Positions 45,882 through 55,041 are shown, counted from the first letter of the stretch. The stretch: 64,000 nt of DNA from Burkholderia sp. L27(2015) (GCF_009765705.1 NZ_LMUX01000021.1:1177444-1241443); one strand, 5' to 3'. A program made the numbers and translations. Notes: generated from the sequence alone by a model not told the origin.

Positions 45882-45915
45882 TCGACCCGGCGTGGGAGCC
45901 GCAAAGCCGGGTCGA
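45882..45915. repeat. 10-bp perfect inverted repeat
   Basis: TCGACCCGGC (45882-45891) and GCCGGGTCGA (45906-45915) flank a 14-base loop, 66 bp beyond the stop of the PepSY gene. There is no T-run on either side, so it is either a factor-dependent or RNA-stabilising hairpin or an operator. The rest of the 45677-45980 spacer holds nothing I can identify. Confidence 0.6.
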
Positions 45916-45980
45916 AGATCGCGAAGGTATTTGGACGAAGTTGGCCGACGAGGTCAGGCCATGCGTTTAGATGAACGAAG

Positions 45981-46670
45981 TCAAATCGACTGCACTGCGC
46001 ACAGGATCGCCGTAATCAGCGCAATGCTGAAAATCGAAGCGCCGATCATCTTGCGACGATTCATCTCGGTCCACAACAGCACGCCGGTGATCGAAAGAAA
46101 GATCAAGCTTCCCGCGATGGAGTCTGCGAACAAAACCCAGCCCACGTTGACGCCGTTACCACGGTGCAGCCCCTCGAGCGTGGCGAGCAATCCCTGCTCC
46201 CGCCGCACGACGTTGATCATGTTCGCGCCTTTCCAGTAGTCGGCATCGACGAGGTAGTGGGGCGCGGTGAAACGCACTTCCCAATGTTCAGGCTGAGTCA
46301 CAGTCTGGTCGCCCCAGGTCACGGGTTTCGCGGCTTCACGCACGGCGCGCAACGCGGGTCGATCGAGTTTCAGCGTCTCTTGCAGGTACTTCGCCAATTC
46401 GCGCGGCGATTTTGGCACGGGGTCCGGCATGGGAAGTTGAATCGTCGATACAACGGGCGCCCCGGTCGGAATCTTCAGCATGGCGCGATGATTCTGCAGG
46501 ATCCCGGTAACGCCGAACAACAACCCTATCACGGCGCCCCACAGACCGACCCAACCATGAACTCTGCGCAGCCACTTGATGAAAGTGCCGCGGCTGGAGC
46601 GGGATTTGACCTGCCGGGTCGATATGTCCGACAACGGGTCTGTCGAGATCTCTACGTTGCGTGCTTGCAT
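45981..46670 (-). CDS. PepSY-associated transmembrane protein
   Basis: A 229-aa inner-membrane protein of the PepSY-associated TM helix family. TM1 is WLRRVHGWVGLWGAVIGLLF (about residues 32-52), followed by a periplasmic domain (about 60-170) with GLLATLEGLHRGNGVNVG, then TM2 (ADSIAGSLIFLSITGVLLW) and TM3 near the C-terminus. Proteins of this type next to TonB receptors are thought to reduce ferric siderophores or help iron release. The start lies 77 bp after the receptor stop on the same strand, so the two form a Fur-type operon. Length matches the short members of the family. Confidence 0.87.
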   Translation of the reverse strand: MQARNVEISTDPLSDISTRQVKSRSSRGTFIKWLRRVHGWVGLWGAVIGLLFGVTGILQNHRAMLKIPTGAPVVSTIQLPMPDPVPKSPRELAKYLQETLKLDRPALRAVREAAKPVTWGDQTVTQPEHWEVRFTAPHYLVDADYWKGANMINVVRREQGLLATLEGLHRGNGVNVGWVLFADSIAGSLIFLSITGVLLWTEMNRRKMIGASIFSIALITAILCAVQSI

Positions 46671-46746
46671 GATGACGTCTGTCGTCCAATGAATAAATGT
46701 GTGAGGGCCGCAGCCTTCAGGATGCGGCCGGCGTAACCGTATCTCT

Positions 46747-48969
46747 TCAGAAGTCGAACGTCGAACTCAACTCCAGCGTTCGCCCCAAGCCGACGCCGAT
46801 TTGGTTCGATCCGGCCGCACTCCAGTAGCGCCGATTGGCCGCGTTTTCCAGGTTCGCCTGGAACGAGGCGTGCCTGCCGAAGATCCGTGTCGAGTAGCGC
46901 GCGCCCGCGGAAATCAAATAGTAACTGCCGATAAACGCCTGATCCGCACTGTTGACCGGCCTGGCGCCCACGTAGTAAATGCCGCTGTTGATCGACAGAC
47001 CCGGCACCGATGGCAGTCGATATTCGGCAAACACGCTGGCGGTGACGTGCGGCGTGTTTTCCAGCGTCTGGCCCACGAGCGTAGGGTCGGAGGCACTGAC
47101 CTGTGTTGCGTCAAGATAGGTGGCCGAGGCGATCACCGAGACATTTTTTATCGGATCGCCCTGCACCGAGAATTCGATACCGTGATAGCGCGCAGTGCCA
47201 TCGATCACAAAGAGGTTTTGGCTGTTGGTAATCGCGGAGGGTTGCCGCAGGTTGAACAAGGCCAGCGATGCCAGCGTGTTGCCGGCGAACCGCTGGCGTA
47301 TGCCGATTTCCTCCTGCTTGCTCACCACAGCGGGCAGCACCTGATTGGCGTTGGCCGCCGTAACCGGCGCTGTTCCAGCGGATTCAAGCGCTTCGACGAA
47401 GCTCGCGTAGACGCTCGTATTGGGCGCCAGGCGGTACGTTATGCTGCCCGAAGGCGAGGTATTGGTGACGTCGGAGTAGGGCGTGCCGGCTTGCGACATG
47501 GCGTAATCGGAATTACGCACACCGAACATCACCTGCCATCGGGAGGTCAAGTCGACTTGGTCATACGCGTACACGCCGCGATTGCTGATGTGCTGGGCCA
47601 GGAACAACTTGGGCGTTCCGCTCGGAATCAGGTTGGTGATGACGATCGGGTTGTAGAGATTCTGGCTCGCGGTAAACGTGTTGGTCGTGAAGTTGGGCTG
47701 GAATATCCAATCTTGCGAGACGCCGACGGTGACCGCGTGATTGATAGATCCGGTCTTGAACGCGCCATTCACATCGACGCGAACGATTTTGTTCTCATAC
47801 ATCTGGCCGGTCTGCTGGCTGGCCTGCAGAGTTCCGGCGCCCGTCGCAACATTGTAGTTCTGGAAAACCCAGGCAAAGCGGTCGCGCCGGGTGATCGATT
47901 GTCCGACCGAAAACGTCGCGGTCCAGTTTTCCGTGAACGCGTAATTGGCCTGCAGCAACTGTGTGTTGGCGCTCGCATGAGTCGGGTTGTTGGCACTAAC
48001 CAACAGCTTTGACGGATCGGGAATCGCGGGTAGTGCAATGACGCCCTTGACGGGCGCAAGCGGAGCCAGACCGGCCTGCTCAACGATACTGGTTTCGATA
48101 TGTTCGAAGTCGTATTTCAGCGAGAGCTGGCTGTTGATGCGCCAGTCCAGGGCGACGCTGGCGAACTTGCGATAACCGTGATCGCCGTCGACCGGTGTCT
48201 CGACATGCTCGTCCATTGCGTTGACCCGTATGCCGAACTGATTGTCGGGGCCGAAACGACGGCTGACGTCGACATGCGTTCCATATGAGCCGTTGGAATC
48301 GCCAAGCGCCGACACGCTGGTAACCGGATCGGTACCGGCGCGCTTGCTCACCATGTTCACGACCCCGGCCGGCACCGTGAAACCGTAGTACAGCGCGGAT
48401 GCGCTTTTCAGCACCTCGACGCGCTGCTTGTCTTCCAATGGCATCCAGATGTTGTTGTCGATCGGCAATACGCCGTTGAACAGGAAGCTCGATCGGTTAT
48501 CGAGCGGAATGCCGCGAATTGAAATGTTGTCGTAGGCCAAGCCGCTGAGTTGCTGCCGCGTCACGCCCGCAACGTTACGCAGTGCATCGTAGAGGCCGGT
48601 ATCGCCTTGCGCGTCCATGACTTCCCGCGTTATGACATTGACGGTCGCGGGGACGTCGAGCGCGTCGAGTCCGCGATAGGGGCCGGTTTCGATGGTCACG
48701 GGCGCAAAGCCGCTCGATTTCTTCCCCGTCACGTCGACCGGCGCGAGTTCCTGGATATCGCTCGGGACAGTTGTTGGAGCGGTTGTCGGGACAGTTGTCG
48801 GGGCAGCTGGGGCAGTTGAGCCAGCGGCATCGCCATCGTTAGAGCCGGCGTATACGCCCGGGCTGATGAGTGACCCTAAAATGCCTGCCGCCAGGCAAGC
48901 AGTGAACGATCGCGATCGGTTTTTTTTGTTGAACGACGAAATCTTGCCGGTCGCTTTTCTACGGCGCAT
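46747..48969 (-). CDS. TonB-dependent siderophore receptor
   Basis: A 740-aa outer-membrane receptor for ferric siderophores. After a signal peptide (about residues 20-45) and a Thr/Pro-rich linker, the plug domain follows (about 70-210: VNVITREVMDAQGDTGLYDALRNVAGVTRQ and NISIRGIPLDNRSSFLFNGVLP region), then a 22-strand barrel ending in aromatic Phe (LELSSTFDF). The first residues of the mature protein may form a TonB box (PVTIETGPYRG is a weak candidate). I start at ATG 48969 (CAGGA upstream); a TTG lies two codons earlier. A Fur-like site precedes it. The PepSY gene downstream completes a compact iron-uptake unit; the siderophore is unknown. Confidence 0.93.
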   Translation of the reverse strand: MRRRKATGKISSFNKKNRSRSFTACLAAGILGSLISPGVYAGSNDGDAAGSTAPAAPTTVPTTAPTTVPSDIQELAPVDVTGKKSSGFAPVTIETGPYRGLDALDVPATVNVITREVMDAQGDTGLYDALRNVAGVTRQQLSGLAYDNISIRGIPLDNRSSFLFNGVLPIDNNIWMPLEDKQRVEVLKSASALYYGFTVPAGVVNMVSKRAGTDPVTSVSALGDSNGSYGTHVDVSRRFGPDNQFGIRVNAMDEHVETPVDGDHGYRKFASVALDWRINSQLSLKYDFEHIETSIVEQAGLAPLAPVKGVIALPAIPDPSKLLVSANNPTHASANTQLLQANYAFTENWTATFSVGQSITRRDRFAWVFQNYNVATGAGTLQASQQTGQMYENKIVRVDVNGAFKTGSINHAVTVGVSQDWIFQPNFTTNTFTASQNLYNPIVITNLIPSGTPKLFLAQHISNRGVYAYDQVDLTSRWQVMFGVRNSDYAMSQAGTPYSDVTNTSPSGSITYRLAPNTSVYASFVEALESAGTAPVTAANANQVLPAVVSKQEEIGIRQRFAGNTLASLALFNLRQPSAITNSQNLFVIDGTARYHGIEFSVQGDPIKNVSVIASATYLDATQVSASDPTLVGQTLENTPHVTASVFAEYRLPSVPGLSINSGIYYVGARPVNSADQAFIGSYYLISAGARYSTRIFGRHASFQANLENAANRRYWSAAGSNQIGVGLGRTLELSSTFDF

Positions 48970-49067
48970 GAACAAATCCTGTTGACGGTGCGATGGCGCG
49001 GGGGAGCAGATCAGGCCCTCAGCGAGGACTCAGCCTAAGTTGCCACTAACCTCGCACGGCAAATACG

Positions 49068-49088
49068 AATGAGAATGATGCGCATTTA
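49068..49088 (-). promoter_or_regulatory. Candidate Fur box upstream of the siderophore receptor
   Basis: GAGAATGATGCGCATTTAT (within AATGAGAATGATGCGCATTTA) matches the 19-bp Fur consensus at 12 positions and lies about 100 bp upstream of the receptor start, in an AT-rich stretch. It would repress the receptor-PepSY unit when iron is plentiful. Confidence 0.65.
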
Positions 49089-49262
49089 TATTTAAAATCG
49101 CTTTGAAAGTCAAGTGAAGTGAAAATGACAGCAGGGGCGGGGGTGACGGTATTGGGGCGCGCTAGGTCGATGCCGGTATAGTGTTTTCGCTGCACGGCCT
49201 ATCATGTCGGCCTATTATGTTCACCCCGTCACCCTGTATTCGCTCCCTCGTGCGATGTCTCT

Positions 49263-50285
49263 ATGAAAAAGATTGGCTTTCTTTCGTTTGGCCACTGGAC
49301 TGATTCCGCGAACTCGCGGGCACGGTCGGCGGCGGATGTGCTTCTGCAATCCATCGACCTGGCGGTCGCCACCGAGGAACTCGGCGCGGATGGGGCCTTT
49401 TTCCGGGTCCATCACTTCGCGCAACAGTTGGCATCCCCTTTTCCACTGCTCGCAGCGGTCGGCGCGAAAACGAGCCGGATCGAAATCGGGACGGGTGTCA
49501 TCGACATGCGGTACGAGAATCCGCTTTACATGGCGGAAGATGCAGGCGCAACCGATCTGATTGCCGGCGGACGTCTACAACTCGGTATCAGCCGAGGCTC
49601 CGGCGAACAGGTTATCGACGGATGGCGCCACTTCGGCTACGCGCCGCAGGAGGGCGAGACTCACGCCGATCTGGCGCGCCGCCATACGGAAGTTTTTTAT
49701 GAGGTGCTGCGAGGCAAGGGCTTTGCGCAGCCAAATGCCAGGCCCATGTTTTCCAATCCGCCTGGGCTTCTGCGGATCGAACCGCATTCCGCGGGGCTAC
49801 GCGAGCGTATTTGGTGGGGCTCAGGTTCCGACGCGACCGCGGTGTGGGCCGCGAAGATGGGCATGAATCTTCAGACTTCGACATTGAAAAACGACGAGAC
49901 GGGCCGCCCACTTCATATCCAGCAAGCCGAACAGATCGCCGCTTATCGCGAGGCCTGGAGAGCCGCCGGGCATACGCGAGAGCCGCGGGTGTCGGTCAGC
50001 CGCAGTATTTTCGCGCTCGTGAATGAACAGGACCGTATGTATTTCGGCCGAAGCGCTCAGAGCCGCGACACGGTCGGCTTTCTAGACGATGATGTTCAAA
50101 AGATCTTCGGCCGAAATTACGCCGCAGAACCTGACGTCCTGATAGCGGAACTGGCAAAGGACGAGGCAATCGCCGCAGCCGATACGTTGCTGCTCACCGT
50201 GCCCAACCAGTTGGGCGTCGAATACTGCGCGCACGTTATCGAGTCGATTCTGACGCATGTCGCACCCAGCCTCGGGTGGCGCTAA
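49263..50285 (+). CDS. LLM-class flavin-dependent oxidoreductase
   Basis: A 340-aa luciferase-like monooxygenase (FMN- or F420-type TIM barrel). Family marks include the N-terminal IGFLSFGHW strand, the GTGVIDMRYENPLYMAEDAGATDL segment and the GRLQLGISRGSGEQ loop that binds the flavin phosphate. It is different from the RutA-like gene at 58309 and nearer to the general alkanal-monooxygenase-like group. It starts at ATG 49263 with a poor ribosome site, divergent from the siderophore receptor with 290 bp between. There is no flavin reductase partner beside it. The substrate cannot be told. Confidence 0.85.
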   Translation: MKKIGFLSFGHWTDSANSRARSAADVLLQSIDLAVATEELGADGAFFRVHHFAQQLASPFPLLAAVGAKTSRIEIGTGVIDMRYENPLYMAEDAGATDLIAGGRLQLGISRGSGEQVIDGWRHFGYAPQEGETHADLARRHTEVFYEVLRGKGFAQPNARPMFSNPPGLLRIEPHSAGLRERIWWGSGSDATAVWAAKMGMNLQTSTLKNDETGRPLHIQQAEQIAAYREAWRAAGHTREPRVSVSRSIFALVNEQDRMYFGRSAQSRDTVGFLDDDVQKIFGRNYAAEPDVLIAELAKDEAIAAADTLLLTVPNQLGVEYCAHVIESILTHVAPSLGWR

Positions 50286-50375
50286 AACCAGGCATATCGA
50301 GTCTCTAATCAAACGTGATCGTTAAAGCTCGAGCCAAAAGTGTTTCCGTGCATGCGAAGCGGCAAATGGCAATGC

Positions 50376-51260
50376 CTACGCCAATCGCAGATCCCACAAC
50401 ACATCGAGTACGTGTTGCGTGGAACGCTCGACGTGCCCCGCGCGATGCGCAATGCCGAGCCGACGCCACAACGCCGGGCGCAGCGCACGCATGACAATGC
50501 GCCGGTCGGGTAATGGCGTAGTCGCCTCATGGGGCAACAGCGCTGCGCCGTAACCTGCCGCTACCAGACTCTTGATCGCGTCGTTGTAGTTGAGCTGAAT
50601 GCGCGGCGCAGGATGGTGCCCCCCGGTCGCGAACCACTCCGCAGTCAGACGCGAGAGACGCGTGGTCGCGTCATTGAGAATGAGAGGTTGAGCGGCGAGC
50701 CATGCAGGCGTGATGCGAGCCGGACACCGCCAATGCGCGGGCAAAAAGGCCATCACGGGGTCCCGGCGCCAAGGCTTTATCACGAGTCCTGCCACTGGGG
50801 GCTGAGGCAGTGCGACCAGCCCAACATCCAGCGTTCCATTCGCCAGTCGGGACAGCGTTTCATGCGAAGTGAGCACCGCAACCTGAATGTCGATAGCGGG
50901 ATGGTGCAGGCGCAGCACCTCGAGCGCTTGCGGCAACAGGTGCGCGATCACGCCAGTCGACGCACCGAGCCGTGCGCGCCCTTCGAGCCCCTGCACCTGG
51001 CGTTGAATATCGTCTAACGCCTGCTCCGCATCGGCCAGCAGTCGACGCGCGCGTTCCACCAGCACCTCTCCTATCGCCGACGGTCTTACATGCCCGCGCT
51101 TGCGTGACAGGAGCGGAGCCCCAATGCGGTCTTCGAGTTCAGCGATGTGGAGGCTGACCGTTGGTGGCGCCAGATGCAACGCACGCGCCGCGTCGGCGAA
51201 TGAGCCACGGTCGGCAATGGCGACCAGGGTGCGCAAGCGGTCCAGGCTGATCTCTCGCAT
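50376..51260 (-). CDS. LysR-family transcriptional regulator
   Basis: A 294-aa LysR-type regulator. HTH region at about residues 4-62 (LRTLVAIADRGSFADAARAL, then HLAPPTVSLHIAELEDRIGA), dimerising linker helix, and a substrate-binding domain at about 90-290. It is transcribed divergently from the ArgC-type gene across a 127-bp spacer that contains a palindrome of LysR-box type, so control of that gene is the simplest proposal. The ATG at 51260 opens the canonical N-terminus. Confidence 0.92.
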   Translation of the reverse strand: MREISLDRLRTLVAIADRGSFADAARALHLAPPTVSLHIAELEDRIGAPLLSRKRGHVRPSAIGEVLVERARRLLADAEQALDDIQRQVQGLEGRARLGASTGVIAHLLPQALEVLRLHHPAIDIQVAVLTSHETLSRLANGTLDVGLVALPQPPVAGLVIKPWRRDPVMAFLPAHWRCPARITPAWLAAQPLILNDATTRLSRLTAEWFATGGHHPAPRIQLNYNDAIKSLVAAGYGAALLPHEATTPLPDRRIVMRALRPALWRRLGIAHRAGHVERSTQHVLDVLWDLRLA

Positions 51261-51272
51261 GTCGGCGTCCAG

Positions 51273-51289
51273 ATTCAGAAAAACTGAAT
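51273..51289. promoter_or_regulatory. LysR-type operator between lysR and argC-like gene
   Basis: ATTCAGAAAAACTGAAT is a perfect 6-5-6 palindrome that includes a T-N11-A core. It lies 13 bp before the LysR start and about 100 bp before the ArgC start, the usual arrangement for a LysR regulator acting on a divergent target. Confidence 0.55.
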
Positions 51290-51387
51290 GTGCAGGTTAT
51301 GAAATTCAACTTTCGCTATTGTAGCGGTACGCGGAAGATAGCAGGCTCGTTCTACTTGTATCACCCAGTCACCGGAGTATTCCGCAC

Positions 51388-52317
51388 ATGAGCTCTCCCC
51401 TTGTTTTCATCGACGGCGACCAAGGCACCACCGGGTTGCAAATTCACGAACGACTTCGCGACCGGACCGATCTGAAGCTGGTCACGCTTCCCGCGGCGGA
51501 ACGCAAGGATTCTAAGCGTCGCGCCGAAGCCATTAACGCCTGCGACATCGCCATCCTCTGTCTGCCCGATGCTGCCGCGCGAGAGGCAGTGGACGCCATC
51601 GTTAATCCTGCCGTCAGAGTAATCGACGCAAGTTCCGCCCACCGTACACAAGCGGCTTGGACATACGGCTTTGCGGAAATGACTCTGGGACAGGCTGAGC
51701 GCATTGCGAACGCACGTCGGGTCACCAATCCCGGTTGCTATCCGACCGGTGCAATTGGCTTGCTGCGTCCCCTGCTGCACGCCGGGCTTATACCAGGCAA
51801 CTACCCGGTCAGCATTTACGCGGTGTCCGGCTACTCCGGACGCGGGCGTGCCGGCGTGGAGGAACACGAGGGGCAGGGTGCTGTCAACGCACCGTCATAC
51901 CAGGTATATGGTCTGGAGCTCGCGCACAAGCACACCCCGGAGATACAGCAGCACGCCGGACTCGCGCAGCGTCCCATCTTCGTGCCTGCGTATGGTGCGT
52001 TCCGCCAGGGCATCGTGCTGACGGTGCCCTTGGAGTTGCGGTTACTGGCACCCGGCGTGGACGGCGCCACGTTACACGCGTGCCTCGCACGCCACTATGC
52101 CGAGGCGGCCCACGTAGATGTCTTGCCGCTGCATGAATCGTGCGTCTTAAAGCATCTGGATCCGCAACTGCTGAACGGTACGAACGACATGCGCTTGAGC
52201 GTATTTCCTAACATGGAACACGGGCACGTCCTGCTATCCGCGGTTTTCGATAATCTCGGCAAGGGCGCGTCCGGCGCTGCGGTCCAGAACCTGAACCTGA
52301 TGCTCACGCAGCAATAG
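51388..52317 (+). CDS. argC: N-acetyl-gamma-glutamyl-phosphate reductase, short type
   Basis: A 309-aa reductase of the type 2 ArgC subfamily, shorter than the classical 340-350-aa enzyme. It would reduce N-acetyl-glutamyl phosphate with NADPH in arginine synthesis. Seen are the dinucleotide loop [15 protein letters not shown] at the N-terminus, the catalytic Cys in [19 protein letters not shown] (about residue 117), the [10 protein letters not shown] loop and a C-terminal His-containing [12 protein letters not shown]. Its divergent LysR neighbour and isolation from other arg genes suggest an inducible second copy or a role in a related acyl-phosphate reduction. AGGAG-like CGGAG lies 10 bases before the ATG. 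Confidence 0.88.
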   Translation: MSSPLVFIDGDQGTTGLQIHERLRDRTDLKLVTLPAAERKDSKRRAEAINACDIAILCLPDAAAREAVDAIVNPAVRVIDASSAHRTQAAWTYGFAEMTLGQAERIANARRVTNPGCYPTGAIGLLRPLLHAGLIPGNYPVSIYAVSGYSGRGRAGVEEHEGQGAVNAPSYQVYGLELAHKHTPEIQQHAGLAQRPIFVPAYGAFRQGIVLTVPLELRLLAPGVDGATLHACLARHYAEAAHVDVLPLHESCVLKHLDPQLLNGTNDMRLSVFPNMEHGHVLLSAVFDNLGKGASGAAVQNLNLMLTQQ

Positions 52318-52408
52318 TGGTCGATGGCTTGAGCTAATGTTCGGCTGTGCCCATTGCCAACGATTGTTGTCAATCTGGTCATGGCCATCTGCCGGACGCA
52401 TCGGGTTG

Positions 52409-52819
52409 GTGTCGACCCGGAACCGCGGTTCGGACACGCACTCCCGTAATGCCCGCTCAAAATCACCAATCTCAGTCATTCAAAAGCAACTTGACGCGTA
52501 CAACGCCAAGGATATTGAAGCTTGGCTCGCAACATATGCTCCAGACGCAGAGCAATACGCTCTGCATGGTGAAAGACTTGCGCGCGGACATGAAGAAATG
52601 CGTTCCCGCATGGAAGCCCGCTTCTCAGAAGCAGACCTGAATGCAAAGCTCGTGAACAGGACTGCAATGGGGAACGTTGTTGTCGACCTTGAAATCATCA
52701 CTCGAAACTTCCCAGAGGGCCGTGGCACAGTGGAAATGCTTTGCGTATATGAGATCACAGATGGCCTCATACAGAAAGCCTCTTTCGCTTTCGGCCAGCC
52801 GAAGATGGATGCGCGTTAA
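52409..52819 (+). CDS. SnoaL-like (NTF2 fold) protein, start uncertain
   Basis: From about 52475 the frame encodes a clean SnoaL-like NTF2 domain (ISVIQKQLDAYNAKDIEAWL, then YAPDAEQYALHGERLARGHE, then IITRNFPEGRGTVEMLCVYEI) of about 115 residues. This family includes ketosteroid-isomerase-like and polyketide-cyclase-like proteins of many functions. The upstream part does not look coding in this frame. There is no ATG near the expected N-terminus; the nearest candidate is the GTG at 52409, while an ATG at 52449 opens a different frame that would need a one-base shift. The gene may therefore be intact with a rare start or have lost its 5' end. It borders the repeat-flanked accessory region. Confidence 0.6.
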   Translation: MSTRNRGSDTHSRNARSKSPISVIQKQLDAYNAKDIEAWLATYAPDAEQYALHGERLARGHEEMRSRMEARFSEADLNAKLVNRTAMGNVVVDLEIITRNFPEGRGTVEMLCVYEITDGLIQKASFAFGQPKMDAR

Positions 52820-53288
52820 TCGGAGTTCTGACACGACATTGCAGGCGCGCTCCTTCGGGCGTTGCGCCTGAATTTCGCGTTAATGTCGGCTATCTGGATT
52901 GCTGCGGTCGTTCATCTTCCCTCTTTGCGATGTCCACGAATGTCTCAAACTGGCCGCACTGAGTCAGATAGCGACCGGCTCAGGACGACCCGTTTGAGTC
53001 ATTCATCCGATTTTGCTAACGTCTGCTCCTGCGCTCTTACGAGACGTTCGCGAACTACGGCTTGGCCTAACATGCACTGGACCGATTTCGGTCCTGCCGA
53101 CTCAGAACAGCGCGTTGCCTCCATCCGACAAGATCCTGCTTCGTGGTCATCGCGGATGCTTTCATTGCGATCAGCGCGGCCTCGCTCATCTTCTTCTGCC
53201 CTTCGAGTGGCGAAGCCTTGGCGGATTTGAGGAACAGCCATCCCACTGACCCAGAAGCGGGATTGGCCGTTCGTTGGCAGAATCGCCG
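52820..53288. other. Degenerate spacer at the left edge of the accessory region
   Basis: No gene is supported in these 470 bp. It contains the left copy of the 42-bp repeat. On the minus strand between about 53100 and 53260 there is a plausible-looking but startless frame (including SPLEGQKKMSEAALIAMKAS) that may be the remains of an unknown small gene. The rest has no recognisable content. Confidence 0.5.
52950..52991 (+). repeat. 42-bp direct repeat, left copy
   Basis: Identical over 42 bases, in the same orientation, to 62722-62763 (begins CTGGCCGCACTGAGTCAGAT, ends CGACCC). Just upstream both copies also share GAATG at the same spacing. The two copies bracket a 9.7-kb accessory region. 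Confidence 0.95.
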
Positions 53289-54341
53289 TCAAGCCCTGTC
53301 GACGTCAATGATGGCCTTGGCGAACTCTGCCGGTGCCTCTTGCGGCAGATTGTGCCCTATGCCGCCGGTAATGTTGCGATGCTCATACTTGCCGACGTAC
53401 TTCTTGGCATAGAGGCTCGGGTCAGCATGCGGTGCGCCGTTCGCGTCGCCTTCCAAGGTGATCGTCGGACAAGCGATAGTTGGAAATGTCGCGATCTTCT
53501 TCTCCAATCCATCATATTTTCGCTCGCCCGGCTCCAGACCCAAATACCAGCGATAGTTGTAGAGGGAGATACGAACGAAATCCGGGTTTTCAAACGCCGC
53601 TGCAGAGCGCTCGAACGTCTCGTTATCGAACGCCCATTTCGGCGAGGCCTGCTGCCAGATGAATCGGTTGAAGTCTTTGGTGTTCTTGGCGTAGCCAGCC
53701 TGACCGCGGTCTGTGGCGAAATAAAACAGATACCACCATTTGTTTTCAGCCGCTGGCGGCAGCGGCATCTGGACGGCGGCCTGGCTACCAACGAGATAGC
53801 CGCTCACCGAGACCAGCGCCTTGACGCGCTCGGGCCAAAGAAATGCCAGAAGGTTGGCGTTTCTGCCACCCCAGTCAAATCCCCCCATAATCGCTTTATC
53901 GATCTTGAGTGCGTCCATGAAGCTGATGGCATCGAATGCGACTGCAGCCGGCTGAGCGTTACGCGGTGTCGAGGCGGAGAGAAATCGCGTTTCGCCGTAG
54001 CCGCGCAAGTACGGGACGAGAACGCGGTAGCCGGCCGCCGCGAGTATAGGAACGACATCGACGTAGCTGTGAATGTCGTAGGGCCAGCCGTGGAAGAGCA
54101 GCACCGGTGGGCCATCTGCCGGCCCGGCTTCTGCATAAGCGATGCTGAGTACGCCGGCATTGACATGCTTTAGCGGGCCAAAGGACCCCTTCGATGTCCC
54201 CGCCGTCACCGACGCAGAAATGCGATTGTTGTTGCTCTCTTGCGCATTGGCGCTTGCAATGGTGCCTAGCTGGGCACCCACGAGACCGAGTGCCGATGCT
54301 CCAAGCAAGGTTCGGCGCGATTTATTGACATCTCCTGCCAT
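53289..54341 (-). CDS. Tat-exported alpha/beta hydrolase (epoxide hydrolase/dehalogenase-like)
   Basis: A 350-aa alpha/beta hydrolase. The N-terminus has a twin-arginine-type signal (NKSRRTLLGASALGLVGAQL) ending near ASANAQ, so it is exported folded to the periplasm. Core motifs are LLFHGWPYDIHSY (oxyanion loop HGWP), nucleophile Asp in GGFDWGGRNANL, likely acid Asp in LEGDANGAPHADP and base His in GGIGHNLPQEAP. An Asp nucleophile with HGWP points to the epoxide hydrolase/haloalkane dehalogenase/haloacetate dehalogenase group rather than esterases. AAGGAG precedes the ATG. It faces away from the amidohydrolase cluster, so a link to that pathway is only by location. Confidence 0.88.
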   Translation of the reverse strand: MAGDVNKSRRTLLGASALGLVGAQLGTIASANAQESNNNRISASVTAGTSKGSFGPLKHVNAGVLSIAYAEAGPADGPPVLLFHGWPYDIHSYVDVVPILAAAGYRVLVPYLRGYGETRFLSASTPRNAQPAAVAFDAISFMDALKIDKAIMGGFDWGGRNANLLAFLWPERVKALVSVSGYLVGSQAAVQMPLPPAAENKWWYLFYFATDRGQAGYAKNTKDFNRFIWQQASPKWAFDNETFERSAAAFENPDFVRISLYNYRWYLGLEPGERKYDGLEKKIATFPTIACPTITLEGDANGAPHADPSLYAKKYVGKYEHRNITGGIGHNLPQEAPAEFAKAIIDVDRA

Positions 54342-54502
54342 TTGCTACTCCTTATTAGATTGACTGCCGATAAAGCGTACGCTGGAAACGTATTCAAAAT
54401 ATGTTCGTCCCTGGGTAGTTTTGTAAGTCGATGTATCAAGTCAGCGGCTAGATACATAACGATACAAATGCGTCGGATTCCTAGCTATTGGTGTCGGGTT
54501 CG

Positions 54503-54526
54503 GAATGCGAAAATTTTTTCGCATTC
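54503..54526. repeat. 11-bp perfect palindrome
   Basis: GAATGCGAAAA and TTTTCGCATTC are separated by two T residues. It could be an operator or a weak terminator-like hairpin; no gene ends directly before it. Confidence 0.7.
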
Positions 54527-54663
54527 TCTGTACCTTTGCAGCTCGAAATCCGTGCCGATGCTTTTCCGTGTACGCCGCTTCGCGGCAGCTTACACGGTCA
54601 AATCATCTCATCGGTACAGGAGGGGTATGCCCACAGACCAGACCTGGCCGTGGAGCTCCGCGG

Positions 54664-54843
54664 TGACGTTTGCACCCATCCTGCGAACAGGGCGAAGCCG
54701 CCGACCAGTTTGCCCACCTTCTTCTTGGGCCCGACCAGTCCGACTGCCAGGTACTGGAGGGACTAGCCCGGCAGTACGCGCACCGCGTGCAGAAAGGCGT
54801 CGTAGTCGACGGTGAGCTGATGGATTTGTACCGGGGTCAATAA
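54664..54843 (+). pseudogene. Unrecognised 3' gene fragment
   Basis: After a TGA at 54664 the frame stays open to TAA at 54841 with protein-like composition (for example QFAHLLLGPDQSDCQVLEGL and QKGVVVDGELMDLYRGQ at its end). Another frame just upstream (RPDLAVELRGDVCTHP) may be the shifted continuation. It has no start codon of its own. I do not recognise the family. Confidence 0.35.
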
Positions 54844-54942
54844 AAGTCGCGAGCGGTGGTAGGGATGTGACGGAGCGCTCAATGAGCGTGCGAGTTGCGT
54901 GTGCCCGCCTTTGGCGTGAGCGAGAGGTGTCATCGGCATCGT

Positions 54943-55041
54943 GCCGAGAATGCAGAAATCGCAGACTGGTTGATTAAGCTCACCCATGACCAGCGCAACT
55001 GGGGGTTCGGCTCGTGCTTTCTTTATCTGCGCAATGTCGAG
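54943..55041 (+). mobile_element. Fragment of an IS3-family transposase (OrfB)
   Basis: Thirty-three codons read ENAEIADWLIKLTHDQRNWG then FGSCFLYLRNVE, which I recognise as the N-terminal part of an IS3-family OrfB common in Burkholderia and Ralstonia (the usual continuation is a GF.WNHKRVYRIY segment). The match stops abruptly at about 55041, where chemoreceptor sequence begins in another frame. No terminal inverted repeats or integrase core remain, so the element is dead. Confidence 0.7.

Noticed and set aside
53100..53290. Startless minus-strand frame with protein-like sequence next to the hydrolase
   Set aside because: It has no start codon, no recognised family and too little length to annotate as a gene; mentioned only in the spacer description.
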